Part shown: positions 6,560 through 14,392 of the stretch, piece after piece
Position numbering within the stretch: the stretch's first letter is position 1
How the letters are laid out: every line of letters starts with the position of its first letter
NCBI GenBank assembly: GCA_017455085.1
Contig: JAFTBT010000023.1
Span: 1 to 16,041 of the forward strand
Direction of reading: 5' to 3'
Source of the DNA: Synergistaceae bacterium
GTDB lineage: Bacteria > Synergistota > Synergistia > Synergistales > Aminobacteriaceae
DNA length: 16,041 bases
Translations under genes and position numbers: made by a program
Notes under the pieces: model-generated
Database searches by the model: none
What the model was told of the DNA's origin: nothing
The model's input: only the letters and a program-made list of their open reading frames with translations

Positions 6560-7504
6560 TCAATCTGCTACACCAATAATGTCTGAGAGTCTAGATATTC
6601 CCAAACGCTCACACACCACCGGCAAATCTTCAACTATCTTCTTGCACACGAACGGGTCAACCAGATTCGCAGACCCCACCTGCACCGCACTAGCTCCAGC
6701 CATCATCATCTCTATCACGTCTTCGGCCGAAGATACTCCCCCAATCCCGATAACAGGAATCTTCACGGCCTTATGCACCTGCCACACCATACGCACCGCC
6801 ACAGGAAACACCGCACGCCCGGAAAAACCTCCGACCTTCTGCGCAATCACCGGCTTTCTCGTCTTGAGGTCTATACGCATCCCCAACAGCGTATTGATCA
6901 GCGACACACCGTCTGCTCCTGCGGACTCCACTGCGCGGGCTATCTCGGCTATGTCCGTGACGTTAGGGGTCAATTTCACGTACAGGGGCTTGCGATTCAT
7001 CACCACTGCTTTCACTGCTCGGGTAACTTCTGCGGCGTTGTGGCAGTCCGTCCCGAAGGCAGCTCCTCCACCGTGAACGTTCGGACACGAGATATTCAGC
7101 TCGATTATGCCGACGTTGGGGACGTGTGAGAGTCTCTCTGCGCAATACACATACTCTTCCACGCTGAAGCCAGATATATTTGCGATAACAGGCTTGTGAA
7201 AAATTCTGCCAAGTTCCGGAAGCTCATTAGCAATTACATGCTCGATGCCCGGATTCTGAAGCCCGACGGAGTTTATCAGCCCGCAAGTACATTCCGCGAT
7301 TCTGGGAAGTTCATTGCCATAACGTGGAGCTTGTGTAGTTCCCTTGATGCTGATCGAGCCGAGTATGTTGATGTCATAGATTTCCGCAAACTCTAATCCG
7401 TAGCCGAAAGTCCCTGACGCTGGAATAATGGGGTTGTCAAGCCTGAGACCCGATAATTCTGTGGATATGTCTATGCCGGAAAATTTTGCGTTAATATCAG
7501 TCAT
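6560..7504 (-). CDS. pyrD: Dihydroorotate dehydrogenase B, catalytic (FMN) subunit
   Basis: The 314-residue class 1B dihydroorotate dehydrogenase works as a heterotetramer with PyrK and passes electrons to NAD. The active-site base is cysteine, as expected for class 1: ELNISCPNVHGG with Cys140. FMN/substrate residues include Lys54 (SIKGTT), Asn78 (GLINSVGLQNPG), Lys177 (VKLTPN), and the GIGGVSS and VGSA phosphate loops. The ATG at 7502-7504 is chosen because GTGAGG lies about 6 nt upstream; the GTG at 7516 is itself part of that Shine-Dalgarno. Upstream lies a 174-nt spacer made of degenerate copies of this start region, so translation of pyrD is not directly coupled to pyrK as it is elsewhere in the operon. 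Confidence 0.95.
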   Translation of the reverse strand: MTDINAKFSGIDISTELSGLRLDNPIIPASGTFGYGLEFAEIYDINILGSISIKGTTQAPRYGNELPRIAECTCGLINSVGLQNPGIEHVIANELPELGRIFHKPVIANISGFSVEEYVYCAERLSHVPNVGIIELNISCPNVHGGGAAFGTDCHNAAEVTRAVKAVVMNRKPLYVKLTPNVTDIAEIARAVESAGADGVSLINTLLGMRIDLKTRKPVIAQKVGGFSGRAVFPVAVRMVWQVHKAVKIPVIGIGGVSSAEDVIEMMMAGASAVQVGSANLVDPFVCKKIVEDLPVVCERLGISRLSDIIGVAD

Positions 7505-7700
7505 GCTATACCTCACAAATTGCTATATGTGTGTCGTGATACACCAGTGAATACCGGATTTCTGCGCTAACGTATATCAATGCTACACCTCACAAATTGC
7601 TATATGTGTGTCGTGATACACCTGCGTATGTCATGCACTACCTCATAAGTATGTTTGCCGTGATACACCATTTTTGCGTTAATGTATGTCATGAAACACA
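7485..7700 (-). repeat. Degenerate tandem repeats of the pyrD translation-start region between pyrK and pyrD
   Basis: The clearest pair is 7504-7545 and 7581-7622: 42 bp with a single mismatch and a 77-bp period, reading GGTGTATCACGACACACATA... to GTGAGGTATAGC on the minus strand. Similarity extends into pyrD codons 1-10, since ATGACTGATATTAACGCAAA is matched by ATTGATATACGTTAGCGCAG at 7561-7580. A shorter third copy occupies 7632-7669 (ATGAGGTAGTGCATGACATA). A fourth lies over the pyrK stop at 7674-7700 (CATGACATACATTAACGCAA). Each unit contains GGTGTATCACG, which can form only a short GTGT/ACAC hairpin. I see no U-tract, so it is not an obvious attenuator. Confidence 0.85.
7600..7692 (-). 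other. 30-codon reading frame with pyrD-like start (MTYINAK), probable relic of an earlier pyrD start
   Basis: An ATG at 7690-7692, out of frame inside the end of pyrK, has GGGGAG 10 nt upstream and starts MTYINAK. PyrD starts MTDINAK. The frame then diverges and stops at 7600-7602, well before pyrD. A second, 14-codon frame (7590-7634) starts at the third repeat copy. Either may be translated, but the simplest reading is that they are remnants of the ancestral pyrD start after local tandem duplication. Confidence 0.35.
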
Positions 7701-8443
7701 ATCTCCCCATGTTTCAACACGGGCCCGTCCTTGCAGATGCGTTTACTGCCGTCACGAGTCCTCATGCTGCACCCCATACACACACCAAATCCGCACGCCA
7801 TTCGTGCCTCAAAACTGAACTGCCCATCCTCCACACGCTCATACACCGCCCTCAGCATACCCATCGGCCCGCACACATACGCATACTTTTCGCTGCCTGT
7901 AAGTACATCCGTCACGACTCCCCGAATCCCTCTGCTGCCGTCCAGTGTCGTAACTTTCACGTCAAGCCCCAACGCCTCGAACTCATCCACGCAAATACTC
8001 TCCTTCGCAGTGTTGAAGCCCAAAATCACCGAAGGCCTCACACATTTTGCTGCAAGCCTTTTCGCCAGACCATACAGCGGCGGCACTCCGACTCCTCCTC
8101 CCACAATCACAGTACCTAACTTCTGCGCACGGGCATTCTCAGAATCCGAGATGTAGTAACCGTTCCCGAGTCCCGTCAACAGTGAGAGACTCGCTCCAGT
8201 TTCCAGCCTGCTCATGTCCAGAGTCCCAGAGCCGACAACTTTGTAGATCAGCACTAATTTTCCGTCCGACCAGTCGCACACAGAAATCGGCCTCCTCAAG
8301 TAATGACCCTGTACCTGAACGTTCACAAACTGCCCAGGCGAAGTGATACCCGATGTGTTTCCGTCCTCACAAAAAAGCTCCATCCTGAAAATAGACTCTG
8401 CTATCTGTTGGTTGCCTGTTACTGTGAAAATCTCCTCACGCAT
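7679..8443 (-). CDS. pyrK: Dihydroorotate dehydrogenase B, electron-transfer subunit (FAD, [2Fe-2S])
   Basis: The 254-residue ferredoxin-reductase-type protein carries electrons from PyrD's FMN through a [2Fe-2S] cluster and FAD to NAD. The FAD motif is RRPISVCDW (50-58), with VIVGGGVGVPPLYGLAKRL (112-130) as the nucleotide-binding loop and CGPMGML (191-197) as the NAD-binding element. The C-terminal cluster ligands are Cys217, Cys222, Cys225 and Cys237 (C-X4-C-X2-C-X11-C). The start at 8443 follows AGGAG by 6 nt, and the gene overlaps the end of pyrC by 8 nt. Its stop at 7679 lies inside the first unit of the repeated region, and an out-of-frame ATG there mimics the pyrD start. Confidence 0.95.
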   Translation of the reverse strand: MREEIFTVTGNQQIAESIFRMELFCEDGNTSGITSPGQFVNVQVQGHYLRRPISVCDWSDGKLVLIYKVVGSGTLDMSRLETGASLSLLTGLGNGYYISDSENARAQKLGTVIVGGGVGVPPLYGLAKRLAAKCVRPSVILGFNTAKESICVDEFEALGLDVKVTTLDGSRGIRGVVTDVLTGSEKYAYVCGPMGMLRAVYERVEDGQFSFEARMACGFGVCMGCSMRTRDGSKRICKDGPVLKHGEIVFHDIH

Positions 8444-9767
8444 AATTTTCTCCTGCATACACTTTCTGACCGTTCACGTATGTAGCAACACTTTCGCCCT
8501 GCAAATCCATTCCTGCAAAGGGTGTACTTTTCCCCATAGACAGAAATTTTTCGGGATTAACTCGCCATTTTCGGCCAAGATTCATAATCACGAAGTCTGC
8601 ATCACAGCCGTCCTCTATGTACTGCGGCCCGGGCAACGCAAAAATCTTTCTGGGGTTCACGCACAGCATCTCCAGCAGCCTCTCAAGCGAGATTATCCCT
8701 TCACGAACTATGTGTGTGTACATCGCCGCAAAACATGTCTCCAGACCCACAACCCCAAACGCAGAATCATCAAGCCCGCGAGATTTTTCGGCCTGTGAGT
8801 GAGGAGCGTGGTCGGTGATTATGCAGTCTATTGTCCCGTCAGCAATGCCCCGAAGTAATTCCGCCCTGTCTTGTGCGCTCCGGATGGGAGGATTCATTTT
8901 CCAGTCGCCGGACTCTTGCAGATCCATATCCGTGAAAATCAAGTAGTGCGGTGCTGTCTCAGCGGTTATGCGTGGAGTGTGAGGCCTTGACGAATCTTTT
9001 GGAGCATTAGGTTTTGACTCATGGTTTGTATTGTGTGAGTTTTTGGCCTGACGGATAAGATTCACGCTCTCTTTCGTTGACACATGGCAGACGTGAAAAC
9101 TGCACCCGATCTCCTCCGCAAGCTCAATATCACGAGCTACCTCCAGAAATTCCGACTCGCTGTTGATGCCTACATGCCCGTGAAGTGCCGCATATTCTCC
9201 GTCATGAATGCACCCGCCAGCTTTGAGTTCGGACTCTACTTCGCAATGAGCAGTGATGAATTTTCCAGCAGCAGCTGTCCTCCTCATGGCCTCACGCATA
9301 AGCTCCCGATCCTGAATCCCTTTGCCGTCATCCGAAAACGCACACACATACGGCGCAATACCCTCAATGTCCGAGAGCTCACCCCTGCCCGACTGATTCA
9401 TAGTGATAGCTCCTACAGGGTACACGTGAATCACTGCATCACGGTTTATGATGTCTATTTCCTGCTGAAGGTTCGCGAGTGTTGAGGGAGTCGGCTTGAG
9501 GTTCGGCATGGTGCAAACTGCTGTATACCCTCCGCGTGCTGCAGCGTATGTTCCGGTCTTTATTGTCTCCTTGTACGAGAAACCGGGCTCACGAAAATGC
9601 ACATGCACATCCGCAAAACCCGGAAACATGTATAACCCATCAAGGTCTGTAGTGATTTCTGGTTGACCCGTGAAACTCGTGAACAACTTTCCGCCGTCAA
9701 GCATAACGTCAATCTTCCTGATGCCCTCACGCGTAAAAGCTCGTACGTTCCTGGACAGCTCCCGCAT
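8436..9767 (-). CDS. pyrC: Dihydroorotase, class I, with a low-complexity insertion
   Basis: The 443-residue zinc amidohydrolase cyclises carbamoyl-aspartate to dihydroorotate. Metal and substrate residues are HVHFREPG (His55, His57), TMPN (Asn89), SDDGKG near 146, HCE (His174), HVCHVST (His225/His228) and TDHAPH (Asp319). Family members are about 420-430 residues. The excess lies between LIRQAK and ITAETAPHYL (about residues 243-266), a hydrophilic stretch rich in Asn, Ser, His, Lys and Pro. The start at 9767 is chosen because GGAG is 7 nt upstream and the ATG lies 1 nt after the ricT stop. A much longer frame (to 9938) would overlap ricT and encode only Arg/Ser-rich shadow sequence. The end overlaps pyrK by 8 nt. 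Confidence 0.94.
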   Translation of the reverse strand: MRELSRNVRAFTREGIRKIDVMLDGGKLFTSFTGQPEITTDLDGLYMFPGFADVHVHFREPGFSYKETIKTGTYAAARGGYTAVCTMPNLKPTPSTLANLQQEIDIINRDAVIHVYPVGAITMNQSGRGELSDIEGIAPYVCAFSDDGKGIQDRELMREAMRRTAAAGKFITAHCEVESELKAGGCIHDGEYAALHGHVGINSESEFLEVARDIELAEEIGCSFHVCHVSTKESVNLIRQAKNSHNTNHESKPNAPKDSSRPHTPRITAETAPHYLIFTDMDLQESGDWKMNPPIRSAQDRAELLRGIADGTIDCIITDHAPHSQAEKSRGLDDSAFGVVGLETCFAAMYTHIVREGIISLERLLEMLCVNPRKIFALPGPQYIEDGCDADFVIMNLGRKWRVNPEKFLSMGKSTPFAGMDLQGESVATYVNGQKVYAGENYA

Positions 9768-9768
9768 G

Positions 9769-10914
9769 CTAACTCTCCTGCTTAGTGTCTGGATTCTTGG
9801 GCTTCTTGCTGCGTTTGCGTCTGCCTGCTCCAGACTCTGATGGCTTGGCCGCTTTCGGAGGCTGATTCTGTTTCGCGGGCTTGGGCTTCTGCTTCTGGGA
9901 CTCTGCCTTACGTTCTGCGGACTTCGCGATTCTTTCACGCCTCATCCTTGCAGCTTTGGCCGTAGCTCTGAGCCTCTGACGTTCCCTACGTTTCTCAAGG
10001 AGTGCCACACGTTCCTGCATGGCCTTCTTCTTCGCAGCAAGCTCCTTGTCCTCGCCCCATTCTTCACCCTTCAGCACAGTATCCTGAAAATCTGGGAACT
10101 CACTTATCAGCACAGGCACCAGCCTTCCAGACGGAAAACGTATGTTCACGATCTCGCGGCCTATGTCCAGACTCTCAAGCAGATACACTCCCTGCTCCGT
10201 ACGAATCTTCGCGCCAGGTCCGGGAAGTTTTGCCCACAGCTCCGTATACAGCTCCTGCTCGTAGCTCATGCAACACATCAACCGCCCGCACAGGCCCGAT
10301 ATTTTTGTGGGGTTCAGTTCCGAACGCTGCTCCTTCACGATCTTGATGCTTATGGGCTGGAATCCATGCAGCCAGTACCCGCAGCAGCACGGCCTCCCGC
10401 ATGGAGCAATGCCCCTCACTATACGCGCCTCATCACGAATCCCGACCTGCCTCATCTCGATTCGTGTCCTGAACTCGTGCGCAAGATCCCTCACGTACGC
10501 CCGAAAATCGACCCTCTGTTCTGCCGTGAAGTACAGGAAGAATTTTTTACGGTCCAGCATGTACTCAACATCCACCAGCTTCATATCCAGATTATGAGCC
10601 GCAAGTATATCCCTCGCACGCAAAAGCCCCTCGTTTTCCTCACGCCTGCAGTCGTAGTAGTTCGCTATGTCCTCCTCGTCAGCCATGCGGATAAAATCCA
10701 CTTCCTGCAACATCGCTTCGGTGGTCTCCTCGTATTGCGCGGCCTCTGCTGTGTACTTGGCCTGCTGTTCTGCGTTCAAAGCTCCGCCGGGTAATCCCAT
10801 CTCGTAACCTCGCGCCGTCTTCAGCACCGCCCAGCCCGAAGCATCTATATCGTCTCTGACAGTGGCAAGCCCCAAATATCGGGGTTTACCGAATATCGTC
10901 AAGTATGTAGTCAT
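9769..10914 (-). CDS. ricT: RicT/YaaT-like PSP1-domain protein
   Basis: The 381-residue PSP1 C-terminal-domain protein is homologous to Bacillus RicT (YaaT). In Bacillus, RicT with RicA and RicF forms a complex carrying [4Fe-4S] clusters that influences RNase Y-dependent RNA processing. The conserved core is GIAPCGRPCCCGYWL (169-182) and SGLCGRLMCCMSYE (206-219), which give Cys172, 176-178, 209, 214 and 215. The last 90 or so residues are an extra Lys/Arg/Gln-rich, probably disordered tail. The start is ambiguous. ATG 10914 is preferred from the family N-terminus (MTTYLTIFGKPRYLG), but an ATG at 10929 and a TTG at 10935 lie in frame with GGAG close by; the ATGACTACA start motif is duplicated 15 nt apart. 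It overlaps the holB end by about 29 nt. The order tmk-yaaR-holB-ricT is as in Bacillus. Confidence 0.9.
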   Translation of the reverse strand: MTTYLTIFGKPRYLGLATVRDDIDASGWAVLKTARGYEMGLPGGALNAEQQAKYTAEAAQYEETTEAMLQEVDFIRMADEEDIANYYDCRREENEGLLRARDILAAHNLDMKLVDVEYMLDRKKFFLYFTAEQRVDFRAYVRDLAHEFRTRIEMRQVGIRDEARIVRGIAPCGRPCCCGYWLHGFQPISIKIVKEQRSELNPTKISGLCGRLMCCMSYEQELYTELWAKLPGPGAKIRTEQGVYLLESLDIGREIVNIRFPSGRLVPVLISEFPDFQDTVLKGEEWGEDKELAAKKKAMQERVALLEKRRERQRLRATAKAARMRRERIAKSAERKAESQKQKPKPAKQNQPPKAAKPSESGAGRRKRSKKPKNPDTKQES

Positions 10915-11635
10915 ATTTCGTGTAGTCATCTCCAAGCATTAATATAATCATGTCGCACATCATAGGCACAGAAAGATTCTTCTTCCCAGCAATTATTCTC
11001 AGGGTATCTATACGTTCAGCGAGTGCAAAATTCCCGCCATCCGCCGCAAAATTCGCCCATGCCTCCAGAGTCGAGACCACTCCGTCAGCGTCAAGGCTCT
11101 TGCGTGAATCTCCCAGCCACTTCACCCATTCTGCGGGGGTTGATGGAATTTTTCGGGACTCGTGTTTTTCCTGAAGGGTTATCGTGGTGAAACGTGAACG
11201 GCTTCGCAGAGTCGGCAAAAATAATCTACCGTCCTCCATCAGGAAAAGCAGCACTACATGTTCGGGGGGTTCTTCTGCGAGTTTGAGGAGGCTGTTAGCG
11301 GCGTTCTTGTTGAGGTTGTCGGCGGACATTATGACTCCGAATTTTCGTGAGGACTCTAACGGCCTAAGTATGATGTTGTCAATGAGCCACCTGCACGAAC
11401 CTTCGTAGCCGGATTTTTCGGGGTCGCCTATACCCGGAGCTTTGTCTGTTGTGCCTATGACCAGCAAATCGGGATGTGTCGGCCGGTAACTGCCCAGAAT
11501 CATACCCGCAAGAGTCTCTATGATTTCCTGATGATATGCAGATTTTACGGCTATAGCCCTGCAGTGCGGGATGTTCATTGCTTTGGTCTCAGCTATGATT
11601 TCCTGCCACTTCACATTAACAGCGAGATCAGACAC
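10886..11635 (-). CDS. holB: DNA polymerase III delta-prime-like subunit (clamp loader)
   Basis: The 249-residue protein matches the AAA+ clamp-loader family. There is no Walker A (GxxGxGKT) sequence, as in delta-prime, which does not hydrolyse ATP. The signature region is KFGVIMSADNLNKNAANSLL followed by KLAEEPPEHVVLLFL (about 98-132), with the SRC-like arginine motif as TLRSRSR (142-148). The protein is shorter than E. coli delta-prime (334), and the usual zinc-binding cysteine cluster is not seen. The position between yaaR and ricT equals holB in Bacillus. The start is a GTG at 11635 with GGAG 8 nt upstream, overlapping yaaR by 25 nt. Confidence 0.85.
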   Translation of the reverse strand: MSDLAVNVKWQEIIAETKAMNIPHCRAIAVKSAYHQEIIETLAGMILGSYRPTHPDLLVIGTTDKAPGIGDPEKSGYEGSCRWLIDNIILRPLESSRKFGVIMSADNLNKNAANSLLKLAEEPPEHVVLLFLMEDGRLFLPTLRSRSRFTTITLQEKHESRKIPSTPAEWVKWLGDSRKSLDADGVVSTLEAWANFAADGGNFALAERIDTLRIIAGKKNLSVPMMCDMIILMLGDDYTKYDYILDDIR

Positions 11636-12069
11636 CCTTTTATCTCCTCCATAAGCGCAAGTGCTTTCGTCCTGTTGCCCTCGTAAGCAAATGCCTCCTC
11701 CAGTTCGTCCATAGCCTTTTCCGCCCGCTCAATAGTCACGTACAATTTCCGGTCAGTCTTCCGCCAGCGCATGTCCCTCTTGATTCGCAAGCCCTTCGCC
11801 GCACGACGCAATAGCTCCGTCAACACGTTACGATACTCCTCAATCAATCGCCCTCCAGGAAAAACCGTAAGCCTGTCCGAAAGTTCATAGAGCTGATCCA
11901 GTAAGTCCTCCAGCTCCGTAGACTCCATAGCCGACTCGAACGAAAATGCCGAAGTACTCACTGCATGAGCGGGTTCGGTGTGATGTCCGGTGTTGCTGCT
12001 GCCGTATTCGACTCTGGGCTGTGATGATGCGGGTGGTTCTCCTCCTCCGCGCTTGATCTGTATCGCCAT
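11611..12069 (-). CDS. yaaR: YaaR-like DUF327 protein
   Basis: The 152-residue protein has a low-complexity N-terminus (about residues 1-42). A helical, charged domain follows with ELEDLLDQLYELSDRL, EEYRNVLTELLRRAAKGL, and the family-typical WRKTDRKLYVTIERAEKAMDELEE block. The family (DUF327/YaaR) is small and cytosolic, and no biochemical role is established to my knowledge. The call rests on the domain pattern plus position: it sits between tmk and holB, as in Bacillus. It starts 3 nt after the tmk stop with only a weak Shine-Dalgarno (AGAGG 12 nt upstream), and overlaps holB by 25 nt. Confidence 0.75.
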   Translation of the reverse strand: MAIQIKRGGGEPPASSQPRVEYGSSNTGHHTEPAHAVSTSAFSFESAMESTELEDLLDQLYELSDRLTVFPGGRLIEEYRNVLTELLRRAAKGLRIKRDMRWRKTDRKLYVTIERAEKAMDELEEAFAYEGNRTKALALMEEIKGCLISLLM

Positions 12070-12072
12070 CCG

Positions 12073-12675
12073 TCAAAAACGCCTCTCTATTTCCGCAGTG
12101 ATCGCCGCAAAAACTTCGTCAGGGTTCATTTCTCCGCAGTCTATTTTTGTGAGCAGACCAGACTCCGCAAGCTGCCTGTATGCTTCAGAGACCCTCACCA
12201 TCAGCGCAAGGCCTTCGTCCTCGAATTTGTCGCGGTTGCCCCGTGCAAGAATCCGAGACACAGCAACTTCCGGCGGAATGTCCAGCCAAATTTTCGCGTC
12301 AGGCTCAGGGAAGCCACACGCCGCTATGAGTCTCCTGACCTCATGAATCTCCAGCTTATGCCCTCCGGACTGGTACGCTATGGTCGACTCGTTCCACCGT
12401 TCGCAGATTACGTTATGCCCTTCTCTCAACGCAGGGGCTATGACTTTCTCGGTATGCTCTGCCCTGTCAGCAAGGAACAACAATAATTCTGACTTAGGGG
12501 AGTAATTCCGGCTCTCCAGTATGAACTTACGCAAAGACTCTCCACCGTCAGGATACCCCCCCGGCTCAAATGTCCGGACAGTTTCGCGGCCTGTGTGTTC
12601 CGTGAGCCAGTGTGCGAGTCTCTCTGACTGGGTAGACTTCCCGCAGCCGTCAATGCCCTCGATCGTGATGAACAT
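12073..12675 (-). CDS. tmk: Thymidylate kinase
   Basis: The 200-residue dTMP kinase converts dTMP to dTDP with ATP. The P-loop GIDGCGKST is at 7-15 and the FEPGG loop at 36-40; these replace the common REPGG by one residue. The DRY-like motif is ERW (92-94) in VICERWNESTIAYQ, and the lid is RGNRDKFED (145-153). The length is normal. The start at 12675 is set by GGAG about 10 nt upstream within the end of the peptidase gene; the gene begins 4 nt after that gene's stop. It supplies pyrimidine nucleotides downstream of the pathway encoded further along the same operon. Confidence 0.93.
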   Translation of the reverse strand: MFITIEGIDGCGKSTQSERLAHWLTEHTGRETVRTFEPGGYPDGGESLRKFILESRNYSPKSELLLFLADRAEHTEKVIAPALREGHNVICERWNESTIAYQSGGHKLEIHEVRRLIAACGFPEPDAKIWLDIPPEVAVSRILARGNRDKFEDEGLALMVRVSEAYRQLAESGLLTKIDCGEMNPDEVFAAITAEIERRF

Positions 12676-12679
12676 GGTG

Positions 12680-14392
12680 CTACTTCTCCACATGTATGAT
12701 TCTCTTCATCATGCCGTCAATGTAGTAATCAGACCTGAATATCCGCAAAGTACCCTCCTCGATTCTGCGGGCTTTGGTCTCGCTGAGATACTCTTCTTCT
12801 TCCGGCAAAAGGTCCGGTGCAGGTTTGGCCTTCTTGTTCTTCTTGGCAGCCAATGCTTTCTTGAGAGCGTCATTCAGTTTGTCGACGTTCAGCTCAAGAA
12901 TCAGCTCGTTGTTCGCATCAGCAGCCCTAAACTCCGTAAACATTCTTTGCAGGCTGTCAATGGACTTCCACCCGCCCTCGATAGCTTTCTGCCCCATAGA
13001 CTCAGTGCCTCCGCCGCGAACGATAAGCTCACACACTCCGTCAGACGCATCATCAGGAATCTTCATCGTGAAGTTATGGGTTGTGGGTTCTGTGCGCCAC
13101 CCTCTGAGCTTCACACGGACTCCCACTTCGCCGCCGGGCTTTGCCTTGTCGTCAGAGAGTGTTACGTCCTCAATGAGCAACACTTTCGGTTTCTGTGTGG
13201 CCTCGATCGTGAGAGTGAATCCCGCCGGCATAGTCTCCTCGAACGGCTGAATCATGTACGCTGTGATGATGGCCTGAGTCTGTTTCAGAGCTTCACCGAG
13301 AATATTGCTGTCGGAGTAGAAAATATCCTTGCGCACCCATCCGTTGGGGATAGCTTTGCCGTCAACACGAAGGGATACGCTCATAGTCCCGTGCCCCTTT
13401 TTGCGCCAGAACTCTTCAGCCAGTGCAGCGAACACCCTCACAAGAATCGGCCTGCTCAAAAATTCATCAGTGATGACTCGGAATTTTGCGGAGTCCTTTC
13501 TGCCGGTGTCCATGTCCTTGAAGATCAACTTGGCCGAAATTGACGGGGGGTATTTGCCCATCTTGCCGCCGACTCCTGCTTCCCTGTCCTGAATGAATGT
13601 GCCGTTGATGCTCTGAGGACTGGCCAGCTTGAACGGAAATGCGAGGCTGTTCACGATCTCGTGGATGTACGTTTTCGCGGCAGGGTATGCAGACTCTCCG
13701 GACTTGTTGAACGCATGACCAAAGGCCAAGAATCTCCCGTCCCTAGCAGTCGCCGTAACACTCCCCACAGCTCCGGCCTCAACATCGCCCCAAGCTATCA
13801 GCGCACTCACTGCGTCTCCGGGTTTGAGCTTCTCGCCGGACATGGACAGCTCACGCGAAGACAGCGGCACTCCCTGCACGAAGGACATCCCTAAAGTTTT
13901 GCCGAGTGCATGAAGTTCTGAGTTGCTGGTGCTGATTCCGTAGATAGATATTTCCGAGAGCATAACACCCTGCGATTTCTGCGCCGCCTCGTCATCAAAC
14001 ACTGCACACATGGACTCGATAGGTGTAACGAACGCTAGAGTCTGGTCGCTGAGTTCCCATCCGCTGCGTATACCGCCGATGAGTCTATCGCCGACATACA
14101 CGGGAGATCCGCTCATGCCCTGAGCAAGTTTGTGCTTGCCTGTGATGCGAATCAGTATCTCGTCAGTCAGTTCACGGCCGGGTTTCTGCGGGGAGATGCT
14201 CACGACTTTTACGGGTATGCGTTCGGGGTCTGTGCCATGTATCACCGTCAACATGTAGCCAGTCATTCCGGGCTGGATCTCGCTGACGGGCATAATGGGC
14301 TGTTCTGGGATAAAGACACCCGCATTTGCACAGGCACTCACCGCCAACATAATCATCACAGCAAAAAATTTCCTGTACATGCCGCTATACAT
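12680..14392 (-). CDS. Exported SpoIVB-type (S55) serine peptidase domain protein
   Basis: The 570-residue exported protein has an N-terminal signal sequence (MYRKFFAVMIMLAVSACANA). Cleavage could be by signal peptidase I after ANA, or at a lipobox-like VSAC that would make a lipoprotein; I cannot decide. The peptidase region (about 35-260) holds LAQGMSGSPVYVGDRLIGGI with candidate nucleophile Ser96, and RFLAFGHAF with candidate His226. In Bacillus SpoIVB the GH box precedes the GxSGSP box; here the order is reversed, as I recall for related proteins in non-sporulating diderms. The C-terminal half is probably beta-rich, and a Lys-rich stretch sits near 515-540. A sporulation role is unlikely; the substrate is unknown. 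The start is uncertain: ATG 14392 overlaps prfB by 8 nt, while ATG 14380 gives the tidier signal peptide. Confidence 0.8.
   Translation of the reverse strand: MYSGMYRKFFAVMIMLAVSACANAGVFIPEQPIMPVSEIQPGMTGYMLTVIHGTDPERIPVKVVSISPQKPGRELTDEILIRITGKHKLAQGMSGSPVYVGDRLIGGIRSGWELSDQTLAFVTPIESMCAVFDDEAAQKSQGVMLSEISIYGISTSNSELHALGKTLGMSFVQGVPLSSRELSMSGEKLKPGDAVSALIAWGDVEAGAVGSVTATARDGRFLAFGHAFNKSGESAYPAAKTYIHEIVNSLAFPFKLASPQSINGTFIQDREAGVGGKMGKYPPSISAKLIFKDMDTGRKDSAKFRVITDEFLSRPILVRVFAALAEEFWRKKGHGTMSVSLRVDGKAIPNGWVRKDIFYSDSNILGEALKQTQAIITAYMIQPFEETMPAGFTLTIEATQKPKVLLIEDVTLSDDKAKPGGEVGVRVKLRGWRTEPTTHNFTMKIPDDASDGVCELIVRGGGTESMGQKAIEGGWKSIDSLQRMFTEFRAADANNELILELNVDKLNDALKKALAAKKNKKAKPAPDLLPEEEEYLSETKARRIEEGTLRIFRSDYYIDGMMKRIIHVEK

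Noticed and set aside
7505..7678. PyrR- or riboswitch-type attenuator before pyrD
   Set aside because: The spacer shows repeated start-region sequence but no strong terminator hairpin with a U-tract and no PyrR-binding-like fold that I can recognise.
9768..9938. Arg/Ser-rich N-terminal extension of PyrC
   Set aside because: It overlaps the ricT coding end in another frame and has no Shine-Dalgarno. The ATG at 9767 has one and fits the family N-terminus.
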